The notes under the pieces were generated by a model. It made no database searches. It had not been told where the DNA came from and was given only the letters and a program-made list of their open reading frames with translations. From an uncultured Mollicutes bacterium (GTDB lineage Bacteria; Bacillota_I; Bacilli_A; RFN20; CAG-826): DNA of 64,000 nt. This document shows, piece by piece, positions 1 to 8,788 of this stretch; the stretch's first letter is position 1; each line of letters begins with the position of its first letter. The stretch is from the NCBI GenBank assembly GCA_900540395.1, contig UQFQ01000007.1, forward strand, positions 14,337-78,336, given 5' to 3'. The translations under genes were made by a program, and so were the position numbers.

Positions 1-1020
1 AAGGTCTTCTTTTTCCTTTAAATCGTCACTGTTTCTAAATATTTTTGATGTTTTTAAGTCTACAACTCTAGTCATTGATATAAAATCAACAACAGAAACA
101 TTATCAGAAACAATTATAGTTGAACAAGCACTAATTAATATATAACCAAAGCATATAGACAAAAGAATCATTAAATCTCCAATGAAAAAAGGAAGAATAG
201 ATAATATTAGACTTGGCAAAGCACGAATTGCAACCTGATAATTTTTAATTTTAAAGCCATCCATGCTACATAGTCCTAATCTAAAAATCGTTCTACCAAT
301 AGATTTATTGCCTACATTAAAAAAAGGTATTATAAAATAAATTAAAACAGATGGAATTAAACAAGAAAGTCCTAAGTTATTTTGCGATAATCTATTGATT
401 TCATTTCTAGCATCAACATAAAATTGGTCATTATACAAATCAGTGAAACAGTTTTTATACTGACTTGTGTAAAAACTAATAAAAGCACCTTTGTAATCAT
501 CACTTACAAACTCTAGTGTTTGTTCTTCATAATTTTCTTTTAAGTATGTAGGTTTGATAACAGCTAATTTAGTTTTATCTATTACTCCATTTTCTACATC
601 ATATTCAAAATAAGATTCTTCTTCTCCAGCCATCAAAATCTTTTCATTATATTCGTTGATAGTTAAAGGGTTTCTTATGCCTCCATGCTCTTTATAAAAA
701 TCACTTTCGAAGTAATTAACTTTATCATTTTCATCATTTGAACGATCTTCAAAAGTTAAATAATAACTTTCAACTATATCTTTATATTCTTCGACTGTTC
801 CGTTATTAAGTTGACTATAAACATTATTATCATTTAAAACATACAAATTGCTATAAACAAGAGTTTCTTGCAATAATTTATTATATTCTGTTGGTGAAAA
901 CACGTTGTTAAAAACAAAGAATGTCAAAATAAATGTCAGTATAAAAAACAATAAAGCATCAACTAAAAAGCTGAAAAATCTGATATAAAGCTTTGGGGCA
1001 AAAATATGTTTATTTTCCAT
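1..1020 (-). CDS. RDD-family membrane protein, 3'-truncated by window edge
   Basis: An open frame of 340 codons starts at ATG 1018-1020 and runs off the left edge without a stop. The N-terminus has the RDD signature (RFFSFLVDALLFF, about residues 14-26) inside the first membrane helix. A polar, Tyr/Asn/Glu-rich stretch of about 175 residues follows, then a hydrophobic helix, a conserved GRTIFRLGL stretch and two more helices. RDD proteins are polytopic membrane proteins, mostly of unknown or transport-related role. It lies 17 nt downstream of the ABC ATPase gene and is probably co-transcribed with it. Its layout matches the two RDD genes at 10-12 kb. The family call is fairly sure; the function is unknown. 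Confidence 0.8.
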   Translation of the reverse strand, partial: MENKHIFAPKLYIRFFSFLVDALLFFILTFILTFFVFNNVFSPTEYNKLLQETLVYSNLYVLNDNNVYSQLNNGTVEEYKDIVESYYLTFEDRSNDENDKVNYFESDFYKEHGGIRNPLTINEYNEKILMAGEEESYFEYDVENGVIDKTKLAVIKPTYLKENYEEQTLEFVSDDYKGAFISFYTSQYKNCFTDLYNDQFYVDARNEINRLSQNNLGLSCLIPSVLIYFIIPFFNVGNKSIGRTIFRLGLCSMDGFKIKNYQVAIRALPSLILSILPFFIGDLMILLSICFGYILISACSTIIVSDNVSVVDFISMTRVVDLKTSKIFRNSDDLKEKEDL

Positions 1021-1037
1021 AATTGTTAAAAAACCTT

Positions 1038-2477
1038 TTAAAACTCAACTCTTTTTTCTGTTTTAGCGTCAAAGATAAATAAACGCTCTATATTAATCGT
1101 AAATCTATTTACCCCTTCAATCCCCTTAGTATCACTATCTAGAATTTGTTTAATCTCGTTAAGAGCATAATTAGAAGAAGATATTAAAGTTAAATCTCTA
1201 CCTGCTTTAAATACCTTTTCCATTTTTAAAGTTAATCCAACTTTAGAATCCGTTGTAACAAGTTCATAAGCTTCTGGACGAATACCAATAACTACTTCTT
1301 TATCATCAGTCTCAATTTCATTTTCAATAATTAGTTCTTCCCCAATATAGAGATGATGATTTTTAATCAACCCTTTAAATAAATTGATTGGAGGTACTCC
1401 TAAAAACTTAGCAACAAATAAATTGGTTGGATTTTTATATATTTCTTGAGGTTTACCAATTTGTTGAATCTCACCCATCGACATAACAACCATCTTATCA
1501 GCAATAGCCATCGCTTCATCTTGATCATGTGTAACAAAGATAGTTGTAATACCAGTTTCTTTTTGAATTCGTCTAATTTCTTCTCTTGTTTCAATTCTTA
1601 AGCGAGCATCAAGATTAGATAAAGGTTCATCTAAAAGTAAGACTTTTGGCTTTTTAACTAATGCTCGGGCAATAGCTACTCTTTGTTGTTGACCACCACT
1701 TAACTCGCTAGGTTTTCTTTCTAGATATTCATCAATCTTTACAATTCTAGCAACATCATTTACTAAAACATCAATCTCATCTTTATATAATTTTCTTATG
1801 CGCTTTATTCTTTCATTAGTTAATGAAAGAAAGAATCCTTCTTCATCAAGTTTCCTTCTAAATATAGATTGTATCTTTTTTAAAGTTAGAATCTTATTAT
1901 TAATGGCTTTAAGTATTTCCTCTTTATTAAAATCATATTTAATAATTAAAGAATATAAACTTTCACTTCCTCTTTTTGAAAGTTTATATTCTTTTTTAAA
2001 AAGATTAACTAAATTAAAACGATTAATCTTTTTATTCTCTTTGGCTTTTTCAGTTGACTCTTTAACTTTTGTTAAATCTTCATCAATAATCTTTTTAATT
2101 TTTAAAAGATTTACCATTTTGGAAGAATATAAATAAGCATTAATTTTTAAGTTAGTTAAAGGGAAAGAAATATTTTTAAAGATATTCATATGAGGATATA
2201 AAGCATAATTTTGGAAAACAAAACCGATACTTCTTTTTTCACTAGCTAAACTAGTTACATCATCTTCACCAAAAAATATTTTCCCGTTTGTTGGATCAAT
2301 AAGTCCACTAATCATGTATAAAGTTGTTGATTTCCCACAACCAGATGGGCCTAAAAGAGCAACAAGTTCACCATCATCAATATCAAGATTAAAATCATTT
2401 ACTGCAATAGTTTCAGCAATATTTTTACTTGGTTCAGCCTTGTATATTTTTTCTAAATGCTCAATTTTGATTTTCAT
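1038..2477 (-). CDS. Carbohydrate ABC transporter ATP-binding protein (MsmK/UgpC type) with large internal insertion
   Basis: 479 residues. Walker A GPSGCGKS is at residues 43-50, the Q-loop VFQNYALYP near 87, signature LSGGQQQ at 259-265, Walker B LLLDEP near 280, switch His in FVTHDQDEA near 317, and a TOBE-like C-terminal domain from about 370. The normal family has about 370 residues; the excess is a Lys-rich, helical-looking insertion at about residues 109-230, between the Q-loop and the signature. Such insertions are known in mycoplasmal MsmK-like proteins. The ATG lies inside the 3' end of the small membrane gene and has an AGGAAAG ribosome site. It is the second ATPase in a cluster with one permease pair. 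The substrate cannot be read from the sequence. Confidence 0.93.
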   Translation of the reverse strand: MKIKIEHLEKIYKAEPSKNIAETIAVNDFNLDIDDGELVALLGPSGCGKSTTLYMISGLIDPTNGKIFFGEDDVTSLASEKRSIGFVFQNYALYPHMNIFKNISFPLTNLKINAYLYSSKMVNLLKIKKIIDEDLTKVKESTEKAKENKKINRFNLVNLFKKEYKLSKRGSESLYSLIIKYDFNKEEILKAINNKILTLKKIQSIFRRKLDEEGFFLSLTNERIKRIRKLYKDEIDVLVNDVARIVKIDEYLERKPSELSGGQQQRVAIARALVKKPKVLLLDEPLSNLDARLRIETREEIRRIQKETGITTIFVTHDQDEAMAIADKMVVMSMGEIQQIGKPQEIYKNPTNLFVAKFLGVPPINLFKGLIKNHHLYIGEELIIENEIETDDKEVVIGIRPEAYELVTTDSKVGLTLKMEKVFKAGRDLTLISSSNYALNEIKQILDSDTKGIEGVNRFTINIERLFIFDAKTEKRVEF

Positions 2478-2754
2478 TTTTAATAACTTTCCTTGCTTTT
2501 GATAAGTAAATAATTGTTAAAACTACTCCAGCGATAAAAAGCAAAATGCCGATAACAACAAATATATGGAAAATAGTCATAGCAAAATAATCATAGATAA
2601 TTACATCTTCTCCAAATCTTCTGGTTTCTTCTTTCATTAATGGTATGAAAAATAATGAAATAATTACAAAAATAGTACCAAGAATTCCAATAGAGATTCC
2701 TAGATTTCTTTTTTCTTTAAAACTTCTAATCAATGTTTTGGAGTTATTTTGCAT
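2461..2754 (-). CDS. Small two-helix membrane protein of unknown function
   Basis: 97 residues with two strong hydrophobic segments (about residues 18-38 and 60-84) and charged termini, ending in a Lys/Asn-rich tail. I do not recognise the family. It overlaps the start of the downstream ABC ATPase by 17 nt, so the two are probably translationally coupled. It is separated from the upstream binding-protein gene by a strong terminator. Its ATG is preceded by TATAAT-N6 and no Shine-Dalgarno, so it may start a leaderless transcript of its own. It uses TGA as stop. An accessory subunit of the importer is possible but is only inference. Confidence 0.65.
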   Translation of the reverse strand: MQNNSKTLIRSFKEKRNLGISIGILGTIFVIISLFFIPLMKEETRRFGEDVIIYDYFAMTIFHIFVVIGILLFIAGVVLTIIYLSKARKVIKNENQN

Positions 2755-2766
2755 AAGAGTATTATA
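2755..2766 (-). promoter_or_regulatory. Putative -10 box giving a leaderless transcript
   Basis: TATAAT (complement of 2761-2766) lies 6 nt before the ATG at 2754, with no purine-rich ribosome site between. A typical start point 6-7 nt after the -10 box would fall on or next to the start codon. No good -35 box is seen. Confidence 0.45.
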
Positions 2767-2782
2767 TAGTATTTCTTCACTT

Positions 2783-2819
2783 AAAAGAAAAAATTCTTAG
2801 GGTTTCCCCCAAGAATTTT
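2783..2819 (-). terminator. Rho-independent terminator after the binding-protein gene
   Basis: On the minus strand an inverted repeat (AAAATTCTT, then G-rich and C-rich arms around a short A-rich loop, then AAGAATTTT) is followed by a T-rich run. It lies 19 nt after the stop of the binding-protein gene and before the small membrane protein gene, so it separates or attenuates the distal part of the cluster. Confidence 0.8.
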
Positions 2820-2837
2820 CTTTTAAGTTTTTAAAAA

Positions 2838-4508
2838 TTAAGCAACTTGATTGTAAGCAGCTTCTAATTCGTCTTCAATATAAGAAGTTAGATCTGCATC
2901 ATCTTTTGCTTCGTACTTAAAGACGTTAATCATCGCTTTTTCAATTGCACTTCTTGCACTAGAAGAGAATTGTGAAACTGGAGCAACAAAGGTTTGTTGA
3001 TTTTCATCATATTGTTGATAAATATCATAAACATTTGCTTGTAAATAATCATAGTTTTCAGCTTGATTAGTGCTATTTGTTGTTGGATCACTAATTTCTT
3101 CTGGGAAATCATCCTTTGCAGCTGTTGCTTCTTTAAATTCTTCAGTTTCATAGCTTGAAGATCTAACTGGCATAGAAGTCATTTGTAAGCCAACTGTTGA
3201 TGCGTTTTCAGTATTTGTTAAGAACTTATAGAATAACCAAGCAGCTTCATTAGCTTCATCACCTTTATCGAAGAAAACAATATTAGCACCTTGAGACATA
3301 GCCTTTGAATCAGCATTTTTATTACTGACTTCTGGTGTATCTTTTAACATTCCATCATCAATTACAGGAGTTGGTAAAACTTTCCCTCTAAATGTGTTAT
3401 AAGAACCATACCAAGCATTCTTACTTCCGTTAATATAGATGAAAGAATTTTGATTATAAGTATATTCGTTCCAGCAACCATAGCTTCCATCACCTTTAGC
3501 ATCTAGCATTTCAGAAGTTGTAATAAGTCCTTCATCATACCAGCCTTTAAGCATTTTAATCATTTGAACAGTTTTTTCAGCTGCTCCAGTTTTTGGATTA
3601 TAGAACAAGATTGCTTCATCTTTGGTGATTTTTCCGTCTTTATTAGTATCGCCTGCAGTATAAGGAACATCCATCATTTCAGCGAATGTAATAAATAAAT
3701 TGTCGATTGAGTCATAACTAATTGGAGTAGCGTAGTTATTTGGTGCTTTACCATCGGTTGGAATTGTTTCACCTTTCCAATAGACATGGTGAGGAAGAAT
3801 TTGATATCCTCCATCATCTCCTCCAACCCAAGTTGACCAATATGTATCAAAGCTCTTAGTTTTTAATTCACGGGCAATTTCAATAAGACCTTCCCAGTTG
3901 GAAAGTTTATCTTCATATTTTCCTGCTCCGAGTTGTGCATCTAAAACATCTGAATTGTAGAATAAAGCTTCACTGTTTTTATACCATGGGAGTGAGAAAG
4001 TACCTTCCTCGCTATATTGTTGACCTTCTTTAAGGAAAGCTTCATTCATATCGCTAGCGATGGTGTCACTTTCAGTAGCGCCATTGTTTTTTGCATCATG
4101 ACCAAAACCATATTCAGTACTATTCATGAAAGAATCCATCTTTAAGACTCTTCCGCTTTGTAAATAGTTAACGACATAATCTGGATAACAAACAGCCATA
4201 TTAGGCAAGTTATTTATATTATTAAGGTTAGTTTGTATAGTCTCGTTAATTGTTGCATATTGTCCGCTTTGCTCATATTCAACATCAATATTTGGATATT
4301 TATCTTCAAAAGCTTTTACAATTGCATCCATCATTGTAGCTTCACCAGTTGGTTCGTCTGCTGGATCCCAAATATTAGTCCAAAATACAATCTTGGTTTT
4401 TGTATTATCTGGATCTGGTACTTCAGGTTCACCACAAGCTGAAATTGTACCAATTGCTAATGCCCCTAACAAAAGAGTTGGCATTAAGATTTTTGATTTA
4501 AGTTTCAT
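2838..4508 (-). CDS. Extracellular solute-binding lipoprotein of a carbohydrate ABC importer, with EF-hand loop
   Basis: 556 residues. The signal peptide ends in a lipobox (TISAC, Cys25), so the protein is predicted to be lipid-anchored outside the membrane. The fold region (KIVFWTNIWDPADE, VDVEYEQ-like strands, FYNSDVLD, LPWYKNSEALFYN) is typical of family 1 sugar-binding proteins. Residues 287-298 (DTNKDGKITKDE) match all ligand positions of a canonical EF-hand/dockerin calcium loop, which is unusual for the family. The start at 4508 has an AGGAGG ribosome site. Upstream in the same direction are the two permeases and an ATPase. It delivers substrate to those permeases; the sugar is unknown. 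Confidence 0.93.
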   Translation of the reverse strand: MKLKSKILMPTLLLGALAIGTISACGEPEVPDPDNTKTKIVFWTNIWDPADEPTGEATMMDAIVKAFEDKYPNIDVEYEQSGQYATINETIQTNLNNINNLPNMAVCYPDYVVNYLQSGRVLKMDSFMNSTEYGFGHDAKNNGATESDTIASDMNEAFLKEGQQYSEEGTFSLPWYKNSEALFYNSDVLDAQLGAGKYEDKLSNWEGLIEIARELKTKSFDTYWSTWVGGDDGGYQILPHHVYWKGETIPTDGKAPNNYATPISYDSIDNLFITFAEMMDVPYTAGDTNKDGKITKDEAILFYNPKTGAAEKTVQMIKMLKGWYDEGLITTSEMLDAKGDGSYGCWNEYTYNQNSFIYINGSKNAWYGSYNTFRGKVLPTPVIDDGMLKDTPEVSNKNADSKAMSQGANIVFFDKGDEANEAAWLFYKFLTNTENASTVGLQMTSMPVRSSSYETEEFKEATAAKDDFPEEISDPTTNSTNQAENYDYLQANVYDIYQQYDENQQTFVAPVSQFSSSARSAIEKAMINVFKYEAKDDADLTSYIEDELEAAYNQVA

Positions 4509-4631
4509 GTAAGTATTAGCCTCCTGCTTAAATACGAAATTAATATATCACAATTAATGTCAGTTTCAAAATTAAGAAAACGTAAATTTTTTGATAGTAA
4601 ATTCTTGCTTTCTTTTTCTAAGAAAGGAAAA

Positions 4632-5636
4632 TTAACCTTTAATACCGGCACGACTTGTGCCATTCATAATATACTTTCTAAATATAATAAAGATTAAAAC
4701 TAAAGGAATGGTAACAATAACTGTGGCAGCCATTTGTAGGGATTGAAGAACAAAGATATTGCCACCTTCCTTATAAGAAAAATTAGCAAAATCACGAATT
4801 GCAACCGATATTAAGTTAGCACTTTGATTTCCAGCGCCTTGTGGAGCAACCGTTTTTGGCCAAGCATAGGCATTCCATGTTGAAATAACTTTTAAAATAA
4901 CAACTGTGATCAAAGTTGGTGAAGCTACCGGAACCATTACTTTCCATAAATATTTCCAATCACTTTTTCCATCAATTTTAGCGGCTAAATATAATTCGTT
5001 AGGAATTTGTTTAAAAGCCTCACTTAAAAGATAGATATAAAAAACATTTACAATAAAAGGAAGCATAATCGCTAGATAGGTTCCCCAAGTTGAATCAAGT
5101 AAGCCATATCGATAAACTTGAATATAATTAGTAACAACAAAAAGCTCGCTTGGGATCATCATTGTAATAAGATAAACATAAAATGTTACATCTTTTCCTT
5201 TAAATTGAAGCCTAGCAAAAGCAAATGAAGCAAAGATTGTAATAAATAACGTTCCTAAAGTTGAAATAACAACAACTACTAAAGTGTTATATAAATAATT
5301 AAAGAAATCCAATCTTTCCGGATCAAAAATTAAAGCATAGTTGTTCCAAGCAATCTGATCAAAAGCAATAAAGAAATTATTGTCTAAACCTAAATAGGCT
5401 CCATTTCTAACTTCTGTTTTTAAAGATGAAATAACCATCCAATAAAATGGGATCATCATAATAACAGCAAAGAAAATTAAAAAAGCATATATGACAATTA
5501 ATGAAAAAACTAGCAAAACCTTATCTTTTTTCTTAGTTTTGTCAACACTCTTATTGAATCCTTCAATGATAAATTCAACTTCAGATTCACTAGAATAAAT
5601 ACTATCTTTATTTAATAAAATATCACTATGCTCCAT
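4632..5636 (-). CDS. Carbohydrate ABC transporter permease, MalG/UgpE type
   Basis: 334 residues from ATG 5634-5636, chosen over a longer frame (to 5684) because AAAGGG precedes it at good spacing and the extra residues match nothing. A polar N-terminal stretch of about 45 residues is followed by six hydrophobic helices. The EAA-type loop (AAKIDGKSDWKYLWKVMVP) that contacts the ATPase is present between helices 4 and 5. It overlaps the upstream permease gene by 11 nt, so the two are translationally coupled and presumably form a heterodimer. The C-terminus ends NGTSRAGIKG, typical of MalG-like proteins. Confidence 0.93.
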   Translation of the reverse strand: MEHSDILLNKDSIYSSESEVEFIIEGFNKSVDKTKKKDKVLLVFSLIVIYAFLIFFAVIMMIPFYWMVISSLKTEVRNGAYLGLDNNFFIAFDQIAWNNYALIFDPERLDFFNYLYNTLVVVVISTLGTLFITIFASFAFARLQFKGKDVTFYVYLITMMIPSELFVVTNYIQVYRYGLLDSTWGTYLAIMLPFIVNVFYIYLLSEAFKQIPNELYLAAKIDGKSDWKYLWKVMVPVASPTLITVVILKVISTWNAYAWPKTVAPQGAGNQSANLISVAIRDFANFSYKEGGNIFVLQSLQMAATVIVTIPLVLIFIIFRKYIMNGTSRAGIKG

Positions 5637-6567
5637 AATGAACCCTTTTCTTTGACACCCAGAATTGAAGAATTGTAAAAACAAAAATAATCAAAAACAA
5701 GACTACCGCTCCGCAACAAGCGTAGCGGACATTATCTCCATAACCCACACTAATTTGATCATAAATAAAATAAACAACAGTATATAAATTATAAGAATTT
5801 CCAGTTGTTCCTGTTCGGTTAAATAAACCAGCAATAGATTGATATTCTTTAAAACCATTGATAAATGAAGTAATTGAAATATAAAAAATTTGTGGAGATA
5901 AAAGCGGAACTGTAATTTTAAAGAATTGTTTAATTTTTGATGCACTATCTATTCTAGCAGCATCGTAATAAGTTTTTCCAATTCCTTGTAGACCAGCTAC
6001 AAATATCAATATCTTAAATGGCAATTGATACCAAATAATATCGCAAAATATAACAAACATCGCATTCCAGTAGCTAGTATTTCCGTTATTTTCAACCCAG
6101 TAAGAGTCAAGACCAAAGACGGAATTAAATAGACCAGTATGAGAAAAAATAACTCCAAATACCATACCTACTGCAATAATATTTGTGACGTAAGGCGTAA
6201 AAAATAAGGTCTGGAAAAATCTTTGGCACACTTTAATTGAGTTAATTAAAACCGCAATGATTAAAGCAAGAATTATTGAAATTGGAACTGTAACAAAAGT
6301 AATTAAAAGAGTGTTTGGTAAAGCATATTCGAAGAAAGCATTAATTGGTCCTTGAATATGAGGAACATCACTTGGAGCAGGTATAATCCCAAACAAAGCT
6401 TGATAGTTTTCTAAAGTAAAACCATTACTTTCGCCACTTATATAGTTATAATCCTTTAAAAAAGAAATATAAAAAGTATCAAGCAAAGGATAAAGAGCAA
6501 AAACAATAAGAAGGATTAAAGAAGGCGCTAAATAAATCCAAGCTTTGTAGTTATTTTTAGTGTTCAT
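5626..6567 (-). CDS. Carbohydrate ABC transporter permease, MalF/UgpA type
   Basis: 313 residues with six predicted helices, the first starting at about residue 10 (AWIYLAPSLILLIVFALYP). The coupling loop is YDAARIDSASKIKQFFKITV, near residue 205. Length and order fit the sugar importer permease that pairs with the MalG-like partner directly downstream. It starts 5 nt after the stop of the first ATPase gene, with an AAAGGA ribosome site. Confidence 0.93.
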   Translation of the reverse strand: MNTKNNYKAWIYLAPSLILLIVFALYPLLDTFYISFLKDYNYISGESNGFTLENYQALFGIIPAPSDVPHIQGPINAFFEYALPNTLLITFVTVPISIILALIIAVLINSIKVCQRFFQTLFFTPYVTNIIAVGMVFGVIFSHTGLFNSVFGLDSYWVENNGNTSYWNAMFVIFCDIIWYQLPFKILIFVAGLQGIGKTYYDAARIDSASKIKQFFKITVPLLSPQIFYISITSFINGFKEYQSIAGLFNRTGTTGNSYNLYTVVYFIYDQISVGYGDNVRYACCGAVVLFLIIFVFTILQFWVSKKRVHYGA

Positions 6568-6572
6568 CTTAA

Positions 6573-8006
6573 CTAAATCCTTTGTCCACTTTCTTTATCA
6601 AAAAGATATATCTTATTAGGTTTAACTTTAAAATAGTTTAAACCTAATTCAAATTTATCATCATTTCGAATCATAATTTTAAAGTTTTCATTGCTAGTTG
6701 GATTTATAGCAAGTACTTCTGTATCTCTACCTTGAGCAATAATTGAAGCAACATTTACTTTAAAGGTTAATTCATCTTCTTCGCTTGCTCTTACATATCC
6801 TTCAGGTCTAATTCCAACTAAGACATTTTTGTTATTTAAAGATACATCTTCTATTTTTAAAACTTCAGAATCAGCAATAAATAAATATCCATCTTTTATG
6901 AAACCATCAAAAATACCAATTGGAGGTAAACCTAAAAATTTAGCTGTAAATAAATTAGTTGGGTTATCATAAACCTCTTGTGGAACACCAATTTCTTCGA
7001 CTTTACCTTTATTTAAAACCGCGATTTTATCGCAAATTGACATCGCTTCATCTTGATCATGAGTAACAAAGATTGTTGTAATTCCGGTTTCTTTTTGAAT
7101 TCTACGAATCTCTTCTCTAGTTTCTAGTCTTAAACGAGCATCAAGATTAGATAAAGGTTCATCTAAAAGTAAGACTTTAGGAGATTTAATTAAAGCTCGA
7201 GCAATAGCCACTCTTTGTTGTTGTCCGCCACTTATCTCATTTGGTTTACGATAAAGTAAACCTTCAAGTTTAACAATGCGGGCGACTTCTCTAACCTTTA
7301 AATCTATTTCATCCTTACTAACTTTTCTTTTAATTTCAATACGTTTACCATTTTTTAAAACGTAGTTTTCAGAATCAATATCAAGTTTTAACTTTTTGTA
7401 TTTAATTTTTTCTTTTTCAATTGAAGAAGATAAAAAAGAAATAAGACTATCTAAAGCAAAATCATCCTTTACAAGATACTTAAACAAAAATTTTGAATAA
7501 GAAAAAGGAATGTTTAAAGCAAAACTTATTTCATCAATAAGTAATGATTTTGAAATTTTCTTGTCTTCTTTTTTTCTTTGTTCTATTATCTCTTTTGCTT
7601 TTAATAACTTATCTTTTTTCTCGATAAGCTTGCAAAACATAGATATTTTTCTACTTTTTAAGAAATCTTTTTTATAAATATCTTCTAAAGGAAAAGCTAT
7701 ATTTTTATAAATATTTAAATGTGGATAAAGAGCATAATTTTGGAAAACAAAACCAATTTTTCTTTTTTCAGGAGCGAGATCAGTAACATCTTCTTCACCA
7801 AAAAATACTGAACCACTACTTGGCTCTTTTAATCCACTTATCATATAAAGAATTGTTGATTTTCCGCATCCTGAAGGGCCAAGCAAACCAACAAGTTCAC
7901 CATCATTAATATCGATACTAAAATCTTCCACCGCGATGGTATCTGGAATGTTTTTCTTCTTGTCTCCTTCAAAGACTTTCTTTAAATCTTTAATATGAAT
8001 TTCCAT
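6573..8006 (-). CDS. Carbohydrate ABC transporter ATP-binding protein (MsmK/UgpC type) with large internal insertion
   Basis: 477 residues. Walker A GPSGCGKS is at 43-50, Q-loop VFQNYALYP near 87, signature ISGGQQQ at 258-264, Walker B LLLDEP near 279, switch His in FVTHDQDEA, and a C-terminal TOBE-like domain. A Lys/Ser-rich insertion at about residues 108-229 sits at the same place as in the paralogue at 1038-2477 but has little sequence similarity to it. It is the first gene of the importer operon, 5 nt before the MalF-like permease. The start has no Shine-Dalgarno and lies 7 nt after a perfect TATAAT, suggesting a leaderless mRNA. Confidence 0.93.
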   Translation of the reverse strand: MEIHIKDLKKVFEGDKKKNIPDTIAVEDFSIDINDGELVGLLGPSGCGKSTILYMISGLKEPSSGSVFFGEEDVTDLAPEKRKIGFVFQNYALYPHLNIYKNIAFPLEDIYKKDFLKSRKISMFCKLIEKKDKLLKAKEIIEQRKKEDKKISKSLLIDEISFALNIPFSYSKFLFKYLVKDDFALDSLISFLSSSIEKEKIKYKKLKLDIDSENYVLKNGKRIEIKRKVSKDEIDLKVREVARIVKLEGLLYRKPNEISGGQQQRVAIARALIKSPKVLLLDEPLSNLDARLRLETREEIRRIQKETGITTIFVTHDQDEAMSICDKIAVLNKGKVEEIGVPQEVYDNPTNLFTAKFLGLPPIGIFDGFIKDGYLFIADSEVLKIEDVSLNNKNVLVGIRPEGYVRASEEDELTFKVNVASIIAQGRDTEVLAINPTSNENFKIMIRNDDKFELGLNYFKVKPNKIYLFDKESGQRI

Positions 8007-8019
8007 AACTACAATTATA
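8007..8019 (-). promoter_or_regulatory. -10 box TATAAT 7 nt before the importer operon start
   Basis: TATAAT (complement of 8014-8019) is followed by seven bases and then ATG at 8006. There is no AGGAGG-like sequence. This predicts transcription starting at or next to the start codon. The -35 region is weak. Confidence 0.6.
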
Positions 8020-8082
8020 AAGATTAAGTGAATATAATTCTATTTTTAATTAATGGATTTTTTTGTGTTTCTCTACCAATCA

Positions 8083-8112
8083 ATCAAAATAATTAATTTA
8101 AAATATTTTGAT
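8083..8112. repeat. AT-rich inverted repeat between ktrA and the sugar importer
   Basis: Nine-base arms ATCAAAATA (8083-8091) and TATTTTGAT (8104-8112) flank a 12-nt AT-rich spacer, just after the ktrA stop. It could end the ktr transcript, although no U-run follows directly, or act as an operator for the importer promoter about 65 bp away. Confidence 0.4.
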
Positions 8113-8120
8113 ACTGCATT

Positions 8121-8774
8121 CTATTTTTCAAATTCAGCAATACTATCAGTATTACCAACAACTACTACAGCATCCTTATCTTCAAAGACATGAGATGGAG
8201 AAACGTTAATATCAATATTTTCATCACGCTCAATGGCGATAACGTTAAGTTGAAATCTTTTTCTGATATCAGTATCAGCGAGTTTTTTACCAACATATCT
8301 TTTAGGAATAGTAATTTCAACAATTTCAATATTCTCATTAAGTGAAATAAAATCAAGAATGTTATTAGAAAGAATCTTTTTAGCTAGTCTATCGGCACTA
8401 TCTTTATCAGGGTAGATTACTTCTGCTCCTAAACGTTCAAGGACTTGCCCTTGTTCTTCATTTCCAGCTTTAGCAATAACTTTTTTAACACCTAAAGAAA
8501 TCGCATTTAAAGTAGTCAAAATTGAAGCATCAACTTTTTCGCCAATACAAACAACAATGGTTTCGCATTCTTTAAAACCAAGTTCTTCTAAAGTTTCTTT
8601 TGTTAAATCTTCACTAACATAGGCATAATCTGTATATTCTAAAATTTTTTTTACTTTCTTTTCATCTTTATCTATACAAATGATGCTTTTACCTTTAGAA
8701 GCTAATTCAACAGCTAGTGAGTAGCCAAATCTTCCAAGTCCAATAATACCGATAGTTCCTGCATTTTTAGCCAT
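8121..8774 (-). CDS. ktrA: KtrA/TrkA-type potassium channel regulatory subunit
   Basis: 217 residues. The N-terminal RCK_N Rossmann domain shows GIIGLGRFGYSLAVEL near residues 9-24 and an acidic residue at the end of strand 2 (IICIDKD), as expected for NAD(H)/ATP binding. The C-terminal half (about 140-217) fits an RCK_C/TrkA_C domain. It is a cytoplasmic gating ring that controls the KtrB pore and follows ktrB after 14 nt with a GGAAGG ribosome site. TrkA_C domains of Bacillota commonly bind c-di-AMP; that is family knowledge, not visible here. Confidence 0.93.
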   Translation of the reverse strand: MAKNAGTIGIIGLGRFGYSLAVELASKGKSIICIDKDEKKVKKILEYTDYAYVSEDLTKETLEELGFKECETIVVCIGEKVDASILTTLNAISLGVKKVIAKAGNEEQGQVLERLGAEVIYPDKDSADRLAKKILSNNILDFISLNENIEIVEITIPKRYVGKKLADTDIRKRFQLNVIAIERDENIDINVSPSHVFEDKDAVVVVGNTDSIAEFEK

Positions 8775-8788
8775 AAATAATTCCTTCC

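Noticed and set aside
1798..2136. 112-codon plus-strand frame inside the ABC ATPase insertion
   Set aside because: Antisense shadow of the Lys-rich insertion; no ribosome site or promoter, and the sense frame is a clear gene.
4632..5684. Longer start at 5684 for the MalG-like permease
   Set aside because: The extra 16 residues overlap the MalF-like gene in another frame and do not fit the family; ATG 5636 has a proper ribosome site.
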